In this document: one piece after another, positions 14,728 to 21,889 of the stretch
Numbering within the stretch: the stretch's first letter is position 1
How the letters are laid out: each line of letters starts with the position of its first letter
Origin: an uncultured Collinsella sp.
GTDB taxonomy: Bacteria > Actinomycetota > Coriobacteriia > Coriobacteriales > Coriobacteriaceae
Reading direction: 5' to 3'
Assembly: GCA_934646865.1 (NCBI GenBank)
Contig: CAKUEU010000020.1
Coordinates: forward strand, 1 to 27,764
Length of the DNA stretch: 27,764 nt
The notes under the pieces: model-generated
Told to the model about the DNA's origin: nothing
Seen by the model: only the letters and a program-made list of their open reading frames with translations
Database searches by the model: none
Translations under genes and position numbers: made by a program

Positions 14728-15732
14728 ATGACTGTTACGTTCGAAGGTTACGAGCGCCGCGCTGACAAGATCAACAAGTGCCTCGCCGACAACGGCATCG
14801 CCTCCCTCGAGGAAGCTCTGCAGATCTGCACCGACAAGGGCTTCAACCCGCGTGAGATCGTCAACAACACCCAGTCCATCGCCTTCCAGAACGCTGAGTG
14901 GGCCTACACCCTCGGCTGCGCTCTCGCTGTCAAGCGTGGCGCCAAGTCCGCTTCTGAGGCTGCCGCCATCATCGGCGAGGGCATCCAGGCCTTCACCGTT
15001 CCCGGCTCCGTCGCCGAGGACCGCAAGGTCGGTCTGGGTCACGGCAACCTGGGCGCCATGCTGCTCTCCGACGACACCGAGTGCTTCGCCTTCCTGGCCG
15101 GCCACGAGTCCTTCGCTGCCGCCGAGGGCGCTATCGGCCTAGCTCTGAACGCCAACAAGGCTCGCAAGAAGCCGCTGCGCGTCATCCTGAACGGTCTGGG
15201 CAAGGACGCCGCCCAGATCATCGCCCGCATCAACGGCTTCACCTATGTGAAGACCCAGTTCGACTACTACACGGGCGAGCTCAAGGTCGTCGAGACCATC
15301 CCCTACTCCGATGGTCCCCGTGCTGCCGTTAACTGCTACGGCTCCGACGACGTCCGCGAGGGCGTTGCCATCATGTGGCACGAGAACGTCGACATCTCGA
15401 TCACCGGTAACTCCACCAACCCCACGCGCTTCCAGCACCCCGTCGCTGGCACCTACAAGAAGGAGCGCATCGAGGCTGGCAAGAAGTACTTCTCCGTCGC
15501 TTCTGGTGGCGGCACTGGCCGTACCCTGCACCCGGACAACATGGGCGCCGGCCCTGCCTCTTACGGCATGACCGACACCATGGGCCGTATGCACTCCGAC
15601 GCCCAGTTCGCCGGTTCTTCCTCCGTGCCTGCGCACGTCGACATGATGGGTCTCATCGGCATGGGCAACAACCCCATGGTCGGTGCCACCGTCGCCTGCG
15701 CTGTCGCCGTCGAGGAGGCCCTCAAGGCCTAA
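14728..15732 (+). CDS. GGGtGRT family protein, function unknown
   Basis: A 334-residue soluble protein named for its signature GGGTGRT, here residues 260-266. It starts VTFEGYERRADKINKCLADN and has Gly- and Asn-rich conserved segments near the C-terminus (SYGMTDTMGRMHSDAQFAG, then MGLIGMGNNPMVG). Cys at KINKCLAD, QICTD, TLGCALAV, TECFAF, AVNCYG and VACAVAV could take part in a cluster or redox site, but there is no CxxC pattern. The family has no established reaction. It regularly follows a NifU-like gene, as it does here, so an Fe-S-linked role is inferred. The ribosome site is AAAGGGAGGG. A strong terminator ends the two-gene operon. Confidence 0.88.
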   Translation: MTVTFEGYERRADKINKCLADNGIASLEEALQICTDKGFNPREIVNNTQSIAFQNAEWAYTLGCALAVKRGAKSASEAAAIIGEGIQAFTVPGSVAEDRKVGLGHGNLGAMLLSDDTECFAFLAGHESFAAAEGAIGLALNANKARKKPLRVILNGLGKDAAQIIARINGFTYVKTQFDYYTGELKVVETIPYSDGPRAAVNCYGSDDVREGVAIMWHENVDISITGNSTNPTRFQHPVAGTYKKERIEAGKKYFSVASGGGTGRTLHPDNMGAGPASYGMTDTMGRMHSDAQFAGSSSVPAHVDMMGLIGMGNNPMVGATVACAVAVEEALKA

Positions 15733-15767
15733 TCGCGCCCGCGCGATGCTCACATACTTGAGCTTTG

Positions 15768-15800
15768 GAGCCGCTACCTTTCGAGGTAGCGGCTCTTTTT
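15768..15800 (+). terminator. Terminator of the NifU-like/GGGtGRT operon
   Basis: GAGCCGCTACCT and AGGTAGCGGCTC form a perfect 12-bp stem with a TTCG-type loop (TTTCG start, four bases), followed by TTTTT. This is a textbook intrinsic terminator, 36 bp after the stop. Confidence 0.95.
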
Positions 15801-15988
15801 GTTTGCGCTGTCGCAGGGTAGCTAATGCCAATATATCAGTTGGGGCGAACTACGAGATGTGATGAGAAGGAGCCGCCAAGCAGCCCTAACGCCCACCTGC
15901 CATATTCGCCCTTTACCGATTTATTCAATCTTTGCGATACCTTTGCCGATCACCCATGCGACAATGCGCCGGACGAGAAAGGAATCCG

Positions 15989-17515
15989 ATGGAATCGACT
16001 GATGTACTGGTAATTGGATCTGGCATTGCGGGCCTTTGCGCCGCCATCGAAGCGGCACGCACGGGTGCAACCGTCACTGTGGCAAGCGCCGGTAAAACTA
16101 TGAGCGGATCGAGCTTTTTCCCGGGCACCTGGGGTCTCGGCCTTATTGGCCCCGTCGACGAAGACGACGAACAGGACCTCATCGACACTATCCAGGCCGT
16201 GGGCTGCGGCGTTGCCGACCCCGAGCTCGTCCAGACGTTTGTCCACGGTATTCCTAAGGCCATCCAATGGCTCGAGCAGGATCTGGGTGTTGAGCTCCAG
16301 CGTCCGCAAAGCGCCGAGAGCGCCCAGCAAAAGCAATTTATCCCCTGCTTCGACCACAAGACGCGAATGTGGCGCGGCCTCACCCGCAAGTCCCTTGAGG
16401 ACGCGTGTACGGCCCAGGTCGAGTCTCTCGGCATTCGCCTGCTCCCCCGCCACGAGCTTATAGACCTTGTTGAAGATACGAATGGAAAGACTGTCGGCGC
16501 CGTGCTCTACGACCGCACAAGCGAGCAACTCGTGTCTATGGCAGCCAAGGCCATTATCATCGCTGCGGGCGGTACGGGTGGCCTATTCGAGCGCAGTCTC
16601 ACTTCGGCCGACGTGCTCAGCTCCTCACAGGCCATCGCGCTGGCACACGGCGCAACGCTTACTAATATAGAGTTCATGCAGATGATGCCCGGCTTCATTG
16701 AACCCAAGCGCAACCTGGTCTTCAACGAGAAGACTTGGCGCTACGTCAAGTTCGATCAGCCGGTCGATATTGTTGACGACAAGCTGGGTGATCTGCTTGA
16801 GCAGCGCTCCGGATACGGCCCCTTCACTTCGCGCCTGGATTCTCGTGCTATCGACCTCGTTGTCGACCAAGCGGGTGCCGATGGTCTGGCACTACACTAC
16901 GATTTCCCTGACAAGGATGTTCCCGAATTTGTGCAGACCTTTGCCACCTGGCTGCAAGACGAGCACGGCATCGCTCCGACCGACGAGATGCGTGTAGCCA
17001 TGTACGCCCACGCAGCTAATGGCGGTATCAAGATCGATAAGACAGCGTACACGGGCGTTGAGGGCCTCTACGCTTGCGGCGAGGCGACAGGCGGCATGCA
17101 CGGTGCCGACCGTATCGGCGGCCTGTCGAGCGCCAACGGCATCGTCTTTGGACGCATTGCCGGCGCATCGGCGGCGCAAGCGGCACAGGACGCCTCTGAG
17201 ACGCTCCTGAAGACGGATGTCGCCCTCCCCCAGCGCGGCCTCGCCAAGGCAGATGCAGAGCGCCTGACACGCAGCCTCAAACACACGATGAGCACCTACT
17301 GCATGATCAATCGCACCGAGAAGGGCCTATCCACAGCATTGCAAGAGCTTGAAGGTCTGAAGTCCGAGCCTGCAGCCTTGAGCGTGGTAGACGCACAAGA
17401 TAGCGAAATCGCAGCCCTCGCCCGCCTACAATCGCAGGTTCTGCTGGCAACAGAGATGGTCAAAGCCATGCGCAAGCGAACCGAAAGCCTCGGATCGCAC
17501 TACCGAGCGGACTAA
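15989..17515 (+). CDS. FAD-dependent oxidoreductase, fumarate reductase/aspartate oxidase type
   Basis: A 508-residue flavoprotein. The N-terminal dinucleotide fold is DVLVIGSGIAGLCAA (GxGxxG at residues 10-15). A second FAD segment is IIAAGGTGGLF, and the C-terminal family motif is GLYACGEATGGMHGADRIGG followed by LSSANGIVFG. The end ESLGSHYRAD matches the ES-G-H-R motif of SdhA/NadB proteins. I cannot distinguish fumarate reductase-like, aspartate oxidase or another activity; no nadA, nadC or sdhB gene adjoins it. There is no signal peptide, so it is cytoplasmic. ATG 15989 behind GAGAAAGGA is preferred over an in-frame TTG at 15932. It appears to be a single-gene unit. Confidence 0.8.
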   Translation: MESTDVLVIGSGIAGLCAAIEAARTGATVTVASAGKTMSGSSFFPGTWGLGLIGPVDEDDEQDLIDTIQAVGCGVADPELVQTFVHGIPKAIQWLEQDLGVELQRPQSAESAQQKQFIPCFDHKTRMWRGLTRKSLEDACTAQVESLGIRLLPRHELIDLVEDTNGKTVGAVLYDRTSEQLVSMAAKAIIIAAGGTGGLFERSLTSADVLSSSQAIALAHGATLTNIEFMQMMPGFIEPKRNLVFNEKTWRYVKFDQPVDIVDDKLGDLLEQRSGYGPFTSRLDSRAIDLVVDQAGADGLALHYDFPDKDVPEFVQTFATWLQDEHGIAPTDEMRVAMYAHAANGGIKIDKTAYTGVEGLYACGEATGGMHGADRIGGLSSANGIVFGRIAGASAAQAAQDASETLLKTDVALPQRGLAKADAERLTRSLKHTMSTYCMINRTEKGLSTALQELEGLKSEPAALSVVDAQDSEIAALARLQSQVLLATEMVKAMRKRTESLGSHYRAD

Positions 17516-17556
17516 GCCGAGCACCCATCTAGAACGGAACACAACTTCTCGATATT

Positions 17557-17594
17557 AATGGGTCCCGCGAGCTTGAAGCGACACGGGACCCATT
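17557..17594 (+). terminator. Hairpin after the flavoprotein gene
   Basis: AATGGGTCCCG and CGGGACCCATT form a perfect 11-bp stem with a 16-base loop, 41 bp after the stop. No T tract follows, so it may be a Rho-assisted or 3'-stabilising structure rather than a classical terminator. Confidence 0.5.
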
Positions 17595-17817
17595 CGTGTC
17601 CGCACGGACGAGTATCTTTTATAGACATATATTTATCCCTCGACGAAAGCGAGTTGACCAGCCACTAGCGACGGAGCAAAGAATAGAGGCCATTAAAGAC
17701 CTTAGAGAAGACATGTTGTAAGGCCAGGCCGCTTGGCCCCTACAAGCAGTCGATCAGCCACCACGTGAGCGGAATAACTCGACCGAAAGCGCGAAGCGGC
17801 AAAACGCCAGTTGATTC
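17595..17817. other. Gene-free stretch with several hairpins
   Basis: About 220 bp without a supported gene. One clear hairpin pairs TTGTA (17716-17720) with TACAA (17741-17745) and GGCCA with TGGCC inside it. Shorter self-complementary pieces (CACGTG, GGC-AAAAC-GCC) follow up to the palindrome at 17818. It could be a structured leader or small RNA of the downstream cassette; no known RNA family is recognised. Confidence 0.3.
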
Positions 17818-17843
17818 CCATTTTGCTGACCTCAGCAAAATGG
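17818..17843. promoter_or_regulatory. 26-bp near-perfect palindrome upstream of the DUF3467-like/DUF3800 cassette
   Basis: CCATTTTGCTGA and TCAGCAAAATGG are perfect 12-bp inverted arms separated by only CC. The centre is too tight for an RNA hairpin loop and the site is 32 bp before the first start codon, so a dimeric repressor operator is the likeliest reading. No regulator gene is adjacent. Confidence 0.55.
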
Positions 17844-17874
17844 ATGCAGCAATCCCCGCGGGAAAGGAATAATA

Positions 17875-18147
17875 ATGGAAAAGACCCAAATAAAAGTGAC
17901 TATCGATAGCGACGTGGAAACCAGAAAAGGCGTTCACGCGGACAACTTCTCGATCACGACCAGGGGTGATTCTGCCCGCCTCGATTTCTTTCTGTCGGAC
18001 ATTCAGACCGAGGACGGCGAGACGCGCGGCGTGCTGAGCAGTCGCATATTCATGGACATCAGCGATTTGCCGGAACTGAGAGATACGCTCGACGAGGTTA
18101 TTAAAAAAGTGATGGCAGCCAAGGACGGTGCTGCAAATGGCCGCTAG
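17875..18147 (+). CDS. Small protein, DUF3467-like
   Basis: A 90-residue acidic protein of unknown function. The order ADNFSITTRGDSARLDFFLSD, shortened here to NFSITT...RLDFF, then GVLSSRIFMDISDLPELRDTL and DEVIKK resembles the DUF3467 pattern (N-x-I...ldF...sRi...L...L), but the match is by eye and weak. It is predicted as one beta-rich region followed by an amphipathic helix, with no signal peptide or membrane segment. ATG 17875 has the ribosome site GGAAAGGA. The 3' end overlaps the DUF3800 gene by 11 bases, so the two products are probably made together and may interact, for example as an immunity or targeting partner. Confidence 0.6.
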   Translation: MEKTQIKVTIDSDVETRKGVHADNFSITTRGDSARLDFFLSDIQTEDGETRGVLSSRIFMDISDLPELRDTLDEVIKKVMAAKDGAANGR

Positions 18148-18898
18148 CGAAACTTTCGAATGGAGCACAAGCGCCGACGCAAGCGAGATCTTTACCCAAG
18201 CACCACACCCCACCACTGAAGCCTGGAAGGCAAACGCGGGAAAATGTCTCTATCTATATCTAGATGAATCTGGAAACCTTGATTTCGGAACCTCTGGAAG
18301 CAAATATTTTCTAATGACCTGTGCTGTCACCACAAGGCCCTTTACCGCCGCAGGCAAACTGAGAGACATTAAATTCGATCTGATTGAGACGGGGAAAGAC
18401 ATCGAAAAACTCCATGCCTGCGAAGACAGCGACGCGACAAGGACGCTCGTTTACAACAGCCTCTCGGAATCCGCCGGATCTTATCGTGTTTACACCGCAT
18501 ATATCGACAAGGCGCTCCTCAATGAAAGAGAGAAGACACCGGATTCGGTGTATTCGATGGTCTTCGAGATGCTCATCGACGAGATATATCGCTCAGAACA
18601 CCTTGCATGGGTCGAAAGAGCAATCGTTACAACCGACAAACTCCCCAAAGATGCAACGAGGAGGCAGGTGACCAAGCCGCTCAAGCGCTACATGAAGGAG
18701 AAGTTCCAGACGAGGCACATCCCCTATTCGCTTTTCCATCGCGACTCATCGAGCGACATGAACCTGCAAGCAGCCGACTATTTTTGCTGGGCTGCTCACC
18801 GTGAGATAACATTTGGGAAGGATTGGCCTATCAAAAAAGTGCGAGGCTCTTTCAAACAGATCGGCGAGATTAAAACAAAGAAGCCGATTGAGCCCTGA
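18137..18898 (+). CDS. DUF3800 domain protein
   Basis: A 253-residue protein whose YLYLDESGNLDFG (about residues 39-51) is the hallmark start of DUF3800, a family suggested to have an RNase H-like fold with acidic active-site residues. The later acidic/His residues typical of the family are present near VERAIVTTDKLPKD and SSDMNLQAADYFCWA, the last being the conserved LQ-AD motif. Function is unsettled; members occur in mobile and defence-associated DNA. ATG 18137 is favoured over GTG 18128 because AAGGA (18121-18125) is too close to the latter. Codon use and the surrounding DNA are more AT-rich than in the suf region, consistent with transfer. Confidence 0.8.
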   Translation: MAASETFEWSTSADASEIFTQAPHPTTEAWKANAGKCLYLYLDESGNLDFGTSGSKYFLMTCAVTTRPFTAAGKLRDIKFDLIETGKDIEKLHACEDSDATRTLVYNSLSESAGSYRVYTAYIDKALLNEREKTPDSVYSMVFEMLIDEIYRSEHLAWVERAIVTTDKLPKDATRRQVTKPLKRYMKEKFQTRHIPYSLFHRDSSSDMNLQAADYFCWAAHREITFGKDWPIKKVRGSFKQIGEIKTKKPIEP

Positions 18899-18913
18899 GA
18901 CTCAATCGGCTTC
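18880..18913. terminator. Hairpin over the DUF3800 stop codon
   Basis: GAAGCCGATTGAG and CTCAATCGGCTTC form a perfect 13-bp stem with an 8-base loop containing the DUF3800 stop. The T-rich tail (TTTGTTTT) is on the minus-strand side, so it would terminate best against transcription coming from the tRNA side. On the plus strand it lacks a T tract but could still protect the mRNA end. Confidence 0.6.
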
Positions 18914-19052
18914 CGACCCTTCCAACTATCAAAAGAAGAACCCCTTGGGTTCGTATCGATGGAAGGGAACCTTTTTCATCTACATTATGCCCCAAATCAA
19001 AGCGGGCAAAAGCGAGAATCCGGCAATTGCCCAGCAGCACTTCAGAGCCAAC

Positions 19053-19083
19053 AAAAAAGCGACCAGCCGGAGCCAGTCGCTTT
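19053..19083 (-). terminator. tRNA operon terminator
   Basis: On the minus strand AAAGCGAC pairs with GTCGCTTT around a 12-base loop and is followed by TTTT. It lies 10 bp beyond the CCA end of the last tRNA. Confidence 0.85.
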
Positions 19084-19092
19084 AACATGCTT

Positions 19093-19168
19093 TGGTGGGC
19101 CGTCAGGGGGTCGAACCCTGGACCTTGGGATTAAGAGTCCCCTGCTCTACCAACTGAGCTAACGACCC
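19093..19168 (-). tRNA. tRNA-Lys (CTT), distal copy
   Basis: A 76-nt cloverleaf with encoded CCA. The acceptor arms are GGGTCGT and ACGGCCC (with a G-U pair), the D arm is GCTC...GAGC, the anticodon loop is CTCTTAA (anticodon CTT), and the T arm contains GGTTCGAACCC. It is identical over its full length to the copy at 19212-19287. Confidence 0.96.
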
Positions 19169-19172
19169 AAAG

Positions 19173-19198
19173 CTAAAGTCCGTTGTGGCGGACTTTAG
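19173..19198 (-). repeat. Perfect hairpin between the two tRNA-Lys genes
   Basis: CTAAAGTCCG and CGGACTTTAG form a 10-bp perfect stem with a 6-base loop, filling most of the 43-bp spacer. On the minus strand only CTTTGGG follows, a poor T tract. It may be a weak terminator that lowers the downstream copy, or an RNase processing signal. Confidence 0.55.
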
Positions 19199-19211
19199 AA
19201 GAGATATCGTG

Positions 19212-19287
19212 TGGTGGGCCGTCAGGGGGTCGAACCCTGGACCTTGGGATTAAGAGTCCCCTGCTCTACCAACTGAGCTAACGACCC
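19212..19287 (-). tRNA. tRNA-Lys (CTT), proximal copy
   Basis: A 76-nt cloverleaf with encoded CCA, anticodon CTT in the loop CTCTTAA, identical to the copy at 19093-19168. It lies 22 bp downstream of tRNA-His on the same strand and is presumably co-transcribed with it. Confidence 0.96.
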
Positions 19288-19309
19288 GATATCAACACGA
19301 AGCAAGAAC

Positions 19310-19387
19310 TGGGGTGGGTAAAGGGACTCGAACCCTCGACCTACGGGACCACAACCCGTCGCTCTAGCCAACTGAGCTACACCCACC
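19310..19387 (-). tRNA. tRNA-His (GTG)
   Basis: The acceptor is GTGGGTG paired with TACCCAC, the anticodon loop is TTGTGGT (anticodon GTG) and CCA is encoded. C73 is the His discriminator and the base at 19387 supplies the extra 5' G (G-1) that pairs with it, both diagnostic for tRNA-His. First gene of a His-Lys-Lys operon. Confidence 0.95.
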
Positions 19388-19413
19388 GTGTCCTGTGCGC
19401 TTCGCGCTCGACT

Positions 19414-19442
19414 ATTATTGCAAGGAACGCCACGCGATGCAA
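19414..19442 (-). promoter_or_regulatory. Promoter of the tRNA operon
   Basis: On the minus strand TTGCAT (19437-19442), a 17-bp spacer and AATAAT (19414-19419) make a good sigma-70-type promoter. The -10 ends 27 bp before the tRNA-His 5' end. Confidence 0.7.
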
Positions 19443-19552
19443 GCCCCAATTTTCAAGAATTTTGAAAAGAGTTTTTCGAGCCCATTTCGAGCAAATCCCA
19501 CCGGTTTCATAGGAGTAAACTTGCCCCACTGCAAATGCTCGAAAGGACAGGC

Positions 19553-20734
19553 ATGAAAAAACTCTCCAACCGCACGGCGACATTCACCGATTCGGTCATC
19601 CGCCGCATGACGCGCATCTCCAATAAGTACGGCGCCGTCAACCTCTCGCAGGGCTTCCCCGATTTCGATCCCCCGGCGCAGCTGCTCGAGAGCCTCAGCA
19701 CCATTGCCACCGACCCCAAGCCGCTCTATCACCAGTACTCCATCACCTGGGGCTCCCAGGCCATGCGCGAGGCGCTCGCAGCCAAGCAGGAGCACTTTAT
19801 GGGCATGTCGATCAACCCTAACGAGAACATCGTAGTCACCTGCGGCTCCACCGAGGCCATGATGGCCGCCATGATGACGGTCACGAACCCCGGCGACAAG
19901 GTCGTCATCTTCTCGCCGTTCTACGAGAACTACGGCGCCGACACGATCCTCTCGGGCGCTGAGCCCATCTACGTGCCGCTGAACCCGCCCACCTTCGACT
20001 TCGATCGCGAGGTCCTCGAGGCGGCCTTCCGCGACAACGACCCCAAGGCCATTGTCCTGTGCAACCCGTCCAACCCCTGCGGCAAGGTCTTTACGCGCGA
20101 GGAGCTCACCTTTATCGCCGACCTGTGCAAAAAGTACGACGTCTACTGCATCACCGACGAAGTCTATGAGCACATCGTCTATACGCCCCACGAGCACGTC
20201 TATATGGCCACGCTGCCCGGCATGTTCGAGCGCACCATCAGCTGTAGCTCGCTGTCCAAGACCTATTCCATCACTGGCTGGCGCCTGGGCTACACCATCG
20301 CCCCGGCCGAGATCACCGAGCGCATCAAGAAGGTCCACGACTTCCTCACCGTGGGCGCCGCCGCTCCCCTGCAGGAGGCTGTCGTCACCGCCCTCAACTT
20401 CGACGACAGCTATTACCAGGAGGTCCTCGACCTCTACACCGCCAAGCGCGACCTGTTCTGCCAGGGTCTCGACAGCATCGGGCTCACGCACAACGTGCCG
20501 CAGGGCGCTTACTACGTGATGATGGACATCTCGGAGTTTGGCTATGACAGCGACCTCGACTTCTGCGAGGATCTCGCCTCCAAGGTGGGCGTGGGCGCCG
20601 TTCCAGGTTCGAGCTTCTTCCGCGAGCCCGTCAATCACCTGATCCGCTTCCACTTTGCCAAGCGCGACGAAACGCTCAACGCCGCGCTGGAGAACCTCAA
20701 GTCCCTGCGTGATAAAATCAAACCGCGCGGGTAA
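19553..20734 (+). CDS. PLP-dependent class I/II aminotransferase
   Basis: A 393-residue fold-type I aminotransferase. NLSQGFPDFDPP near the N-terminus is typical of the kynurenine-/methionine-oxoglutarate aminotransferase branch (YbdL-like) and related aspartate aminotransferases. The PLP Lys is Lys236 in SSLSKTYSITGWRLGY, with NPSNPCGKVFT and ITDEVYEHIVY before it and the substrate-carboxylate Arg in NHLIRFHFAK near the end. Amino-acid substrate cannot be fixed from sequence. ATG 19553 follows GAAAGGA; ATG 19535 would overlap that site and is rejected. It is a monocistronic gene with its own terminator. Confidence 0.88.
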   Translation: MKKLSNRTATFTDSVIRRMTRISNKYGAVNLSQGFPDFDPPAQLLESLSTIATDPKPLYHQYSITWGSQAMREALAAKQEHFMGMSINPNENIVVTCGSTEAMMAAMMTVTNPGDKVVIFSPFYENYGADTILSGAEPIYVPLNPPTFDFDREVLEAAFRDNDPKAIVLCNPSNPCGKVFTREELTFIADLCKKYDVYCITDEVYEHIVYTPHEHVYMATLPGMFERTISCSSLSKTYSITGWRLGYTIAPAEITERIKKVHDFLTVGAAAPLQEAVVTALNFDDSYYQEVLDLYTAKRDLFCQGLDSIGLTHNVPQGAYYVMMDISEFGYDSDLDFCEDLASKVGVGAVPGSSFFREPVNHLIRFHFAKRDETLNAALENLKSLRDKIKPRG

Positions 20735-20764
20735 GGACGGCCCGGCAACCAAAGGCACCAGAGA

Positions 20765-20801
20765 AACCTCGCGAACCCGTTGGGCTGCGAGGTTCCTTTT
20801 T
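20765..20801 (+). terminator. Aminotransferase terminator
   Basis: AACCTCGC and GCGAGGTT form an 8-bp stem with a 14-base loop, then CC and TTTTT. It lies 30 bp after the stop. Confidence 0.82.
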
Positions 20802-20836
20802 ATAGCGACCTCATTTATATTTTAGAGCGCTATACT
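20801..20836 (+). promoter_or_regulatory. Possible promoter and dyad before the fructokinase gene
   Basis: TATACT at 20831-20836 is a good -10, with no clear -35. TATAGCG (20801-20807) and CGCTATA (20829-20835) form a 7-bp inverted repeat with a 21-bp spacer that overlaps the -10, a possible operator. Confidence 0.35.
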
Positions 20837-20874
20837 TTAGAGGTGGAGCAACTCGTCCCAGAGAGAGGAACACT

Positions 20875-21765
20875 ATGGCAGAGCAGCAGCTTATCGGAGC
20901 GCTCGAGGCCGGCGGCACCAAGATGGTCTGCGCCACGGGCTATGCGGACGGTACGGTCCTGGAGCGCGAGCAGATTGCGACCACGACCCCGCAGGAGACC
21001 GTAGAGGCCGTCAACGCATGGTTTGCAGACAAAGGCATCGCCGCCCTGGGCATCGGTGCCTTTGGCCCTACCGCGGTTAACCCCGCCTCGCCCCAGTACG
21101 GCAAAATCCTGGAGACGCCCAAGACCGCATGGCGCTACTTTGACCTGCTGGGCACCATCAAAAACGAGCTCAACATCCCCTGCGGCTACGATACCGACGT
21201 CAACGTCGCCTGCCTGGGCGAGGTCACCTTTGGTTGCGCTAAGAGTCTCACCGATGTGGTCTACCTGACAATCGGTACCGGCGTGGGCGCCGGCGTGCTC
21301 TCGGGCGGTCAGCTCGTCCACGGCATGATGCATCCCGAGGCCGGCCACATCCTGGTCACGCGCGACCCGCGCGACACCATCGGCGAGCACAGCGGCTGCC
21401 CCTTCCACGACAACTGCCTGGAGGGCCTCATCGCCGGCCCTGGCGTCAAAAAGCGCTGGGACGGTAAGTCCGCCGGCGAGATGACCGATGACCCGGAGGC
21501 AATGGACCTGCTCGCCGGCTATCTGGCACAGGCGCTCATGACCTACATCCTGTGCTATGCCCCGCAGAAGATCATTATCGGCGGCGGCGTTGCCGACCAC
21601 ACCCCCATCGTGCCGCTCGCCCGCAAGAAATGCGCCGAGATGCTCAACGGCTACATCGTCACGCCCGAGATGGCCGACATCGATAACTACATCGTCAACA
21701 ACAGCCTCGAGGGCAAGCAGGGCATCATGGGCTGCCTGGCCCTGGGTGCGAAGGCGCTCCAGTAG
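20875..21765 (+). CDS. ROK family fructokinase
   Basis: A 296-residue sugar kinase that probably phosphorylates fructose with ATP. The N-terminal phosphate-binding motif is GALEAGGTKMVCATG; the sugar site includes YDTDVNVACLGE with catalytic Asp, and the second ATP motif is TIGTGVGAG. The ROK zinc site is of the fructokinase form: His158 (EAGHIL), then HSGCPFHDNCLEG with Cys175, His178 and Cys181. Length is normal for ScrK/YdhR-type enzymes. The ribosome site is GAGAGGA. It stands alone, without sugar transporter or invertase genes, so the supply route of the sugar is not shown. Confidence 0.88.
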   Translation: MAEQQLIGALEAGGTKMVCATGYADGTVLEREQIATTTPQETVEAVNAWFADKGIAALGIGAFGPTAVNPASPQYGKILETPKTAWRYFDLLGTIKNELNIPCGYDTDVNVACLGEVTFGCAKSLTDVVYLTIGTGVGAGVLSGGQLVHGMMHPEAGHILVTRDPRDTIGEHSGCPFHDNCLEGLIAGPGVKKRWDGKSAGEMTDDPEAMDLLAGYLAQALMTYILCYAPQKIIIGGGVADHTPIVPLARKKCAEMLNGYIVTPEMADIDNYIVNNSLEGKQGIMGCLALGAKALQ

Positions 21766-21846
21766 GACCAAAAAAGACACGGCGACATGGCGCGATTCGG
21801 ATCCCAAGATAGAGCTGCCACGCCCCGCAGAAGCCCCAAAACAAGC

Positions 21847-21889
21847 AAGGCCGCCTAGGACCAAGTAACATATCCTAGGCGGCCTTTTT
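21847..21889 (+). terminator. Terminator of the fructokinase gene, overlapping the convergent gene end
   Basis: AAGGCCGCCTAGGA and TCCTAGGCGGCCTT form a perfect 14-bp stem with a 12-base loop, followed by TTT. The right arm encodes the last residues (AKKAA) and stop of the convergent VanZ-like gene, and the minus-strand side is also T-rich, so it may work in both directions. Confidence 0.88.

Noticed and set aside
15825..16013. Small 62-codon frame before the flavoprotein
   Set aside because: It overlaps the flavoprotein ribosome site and start, has no Shine-Dalgarno sequence and no recognisable sequence features.
19415..20758. Minus-strand 447-codon frame opposite the aminotransferase
   Set aside because: It is a shadow; the plus-strand frame has a full set of aminotransferase motifs.
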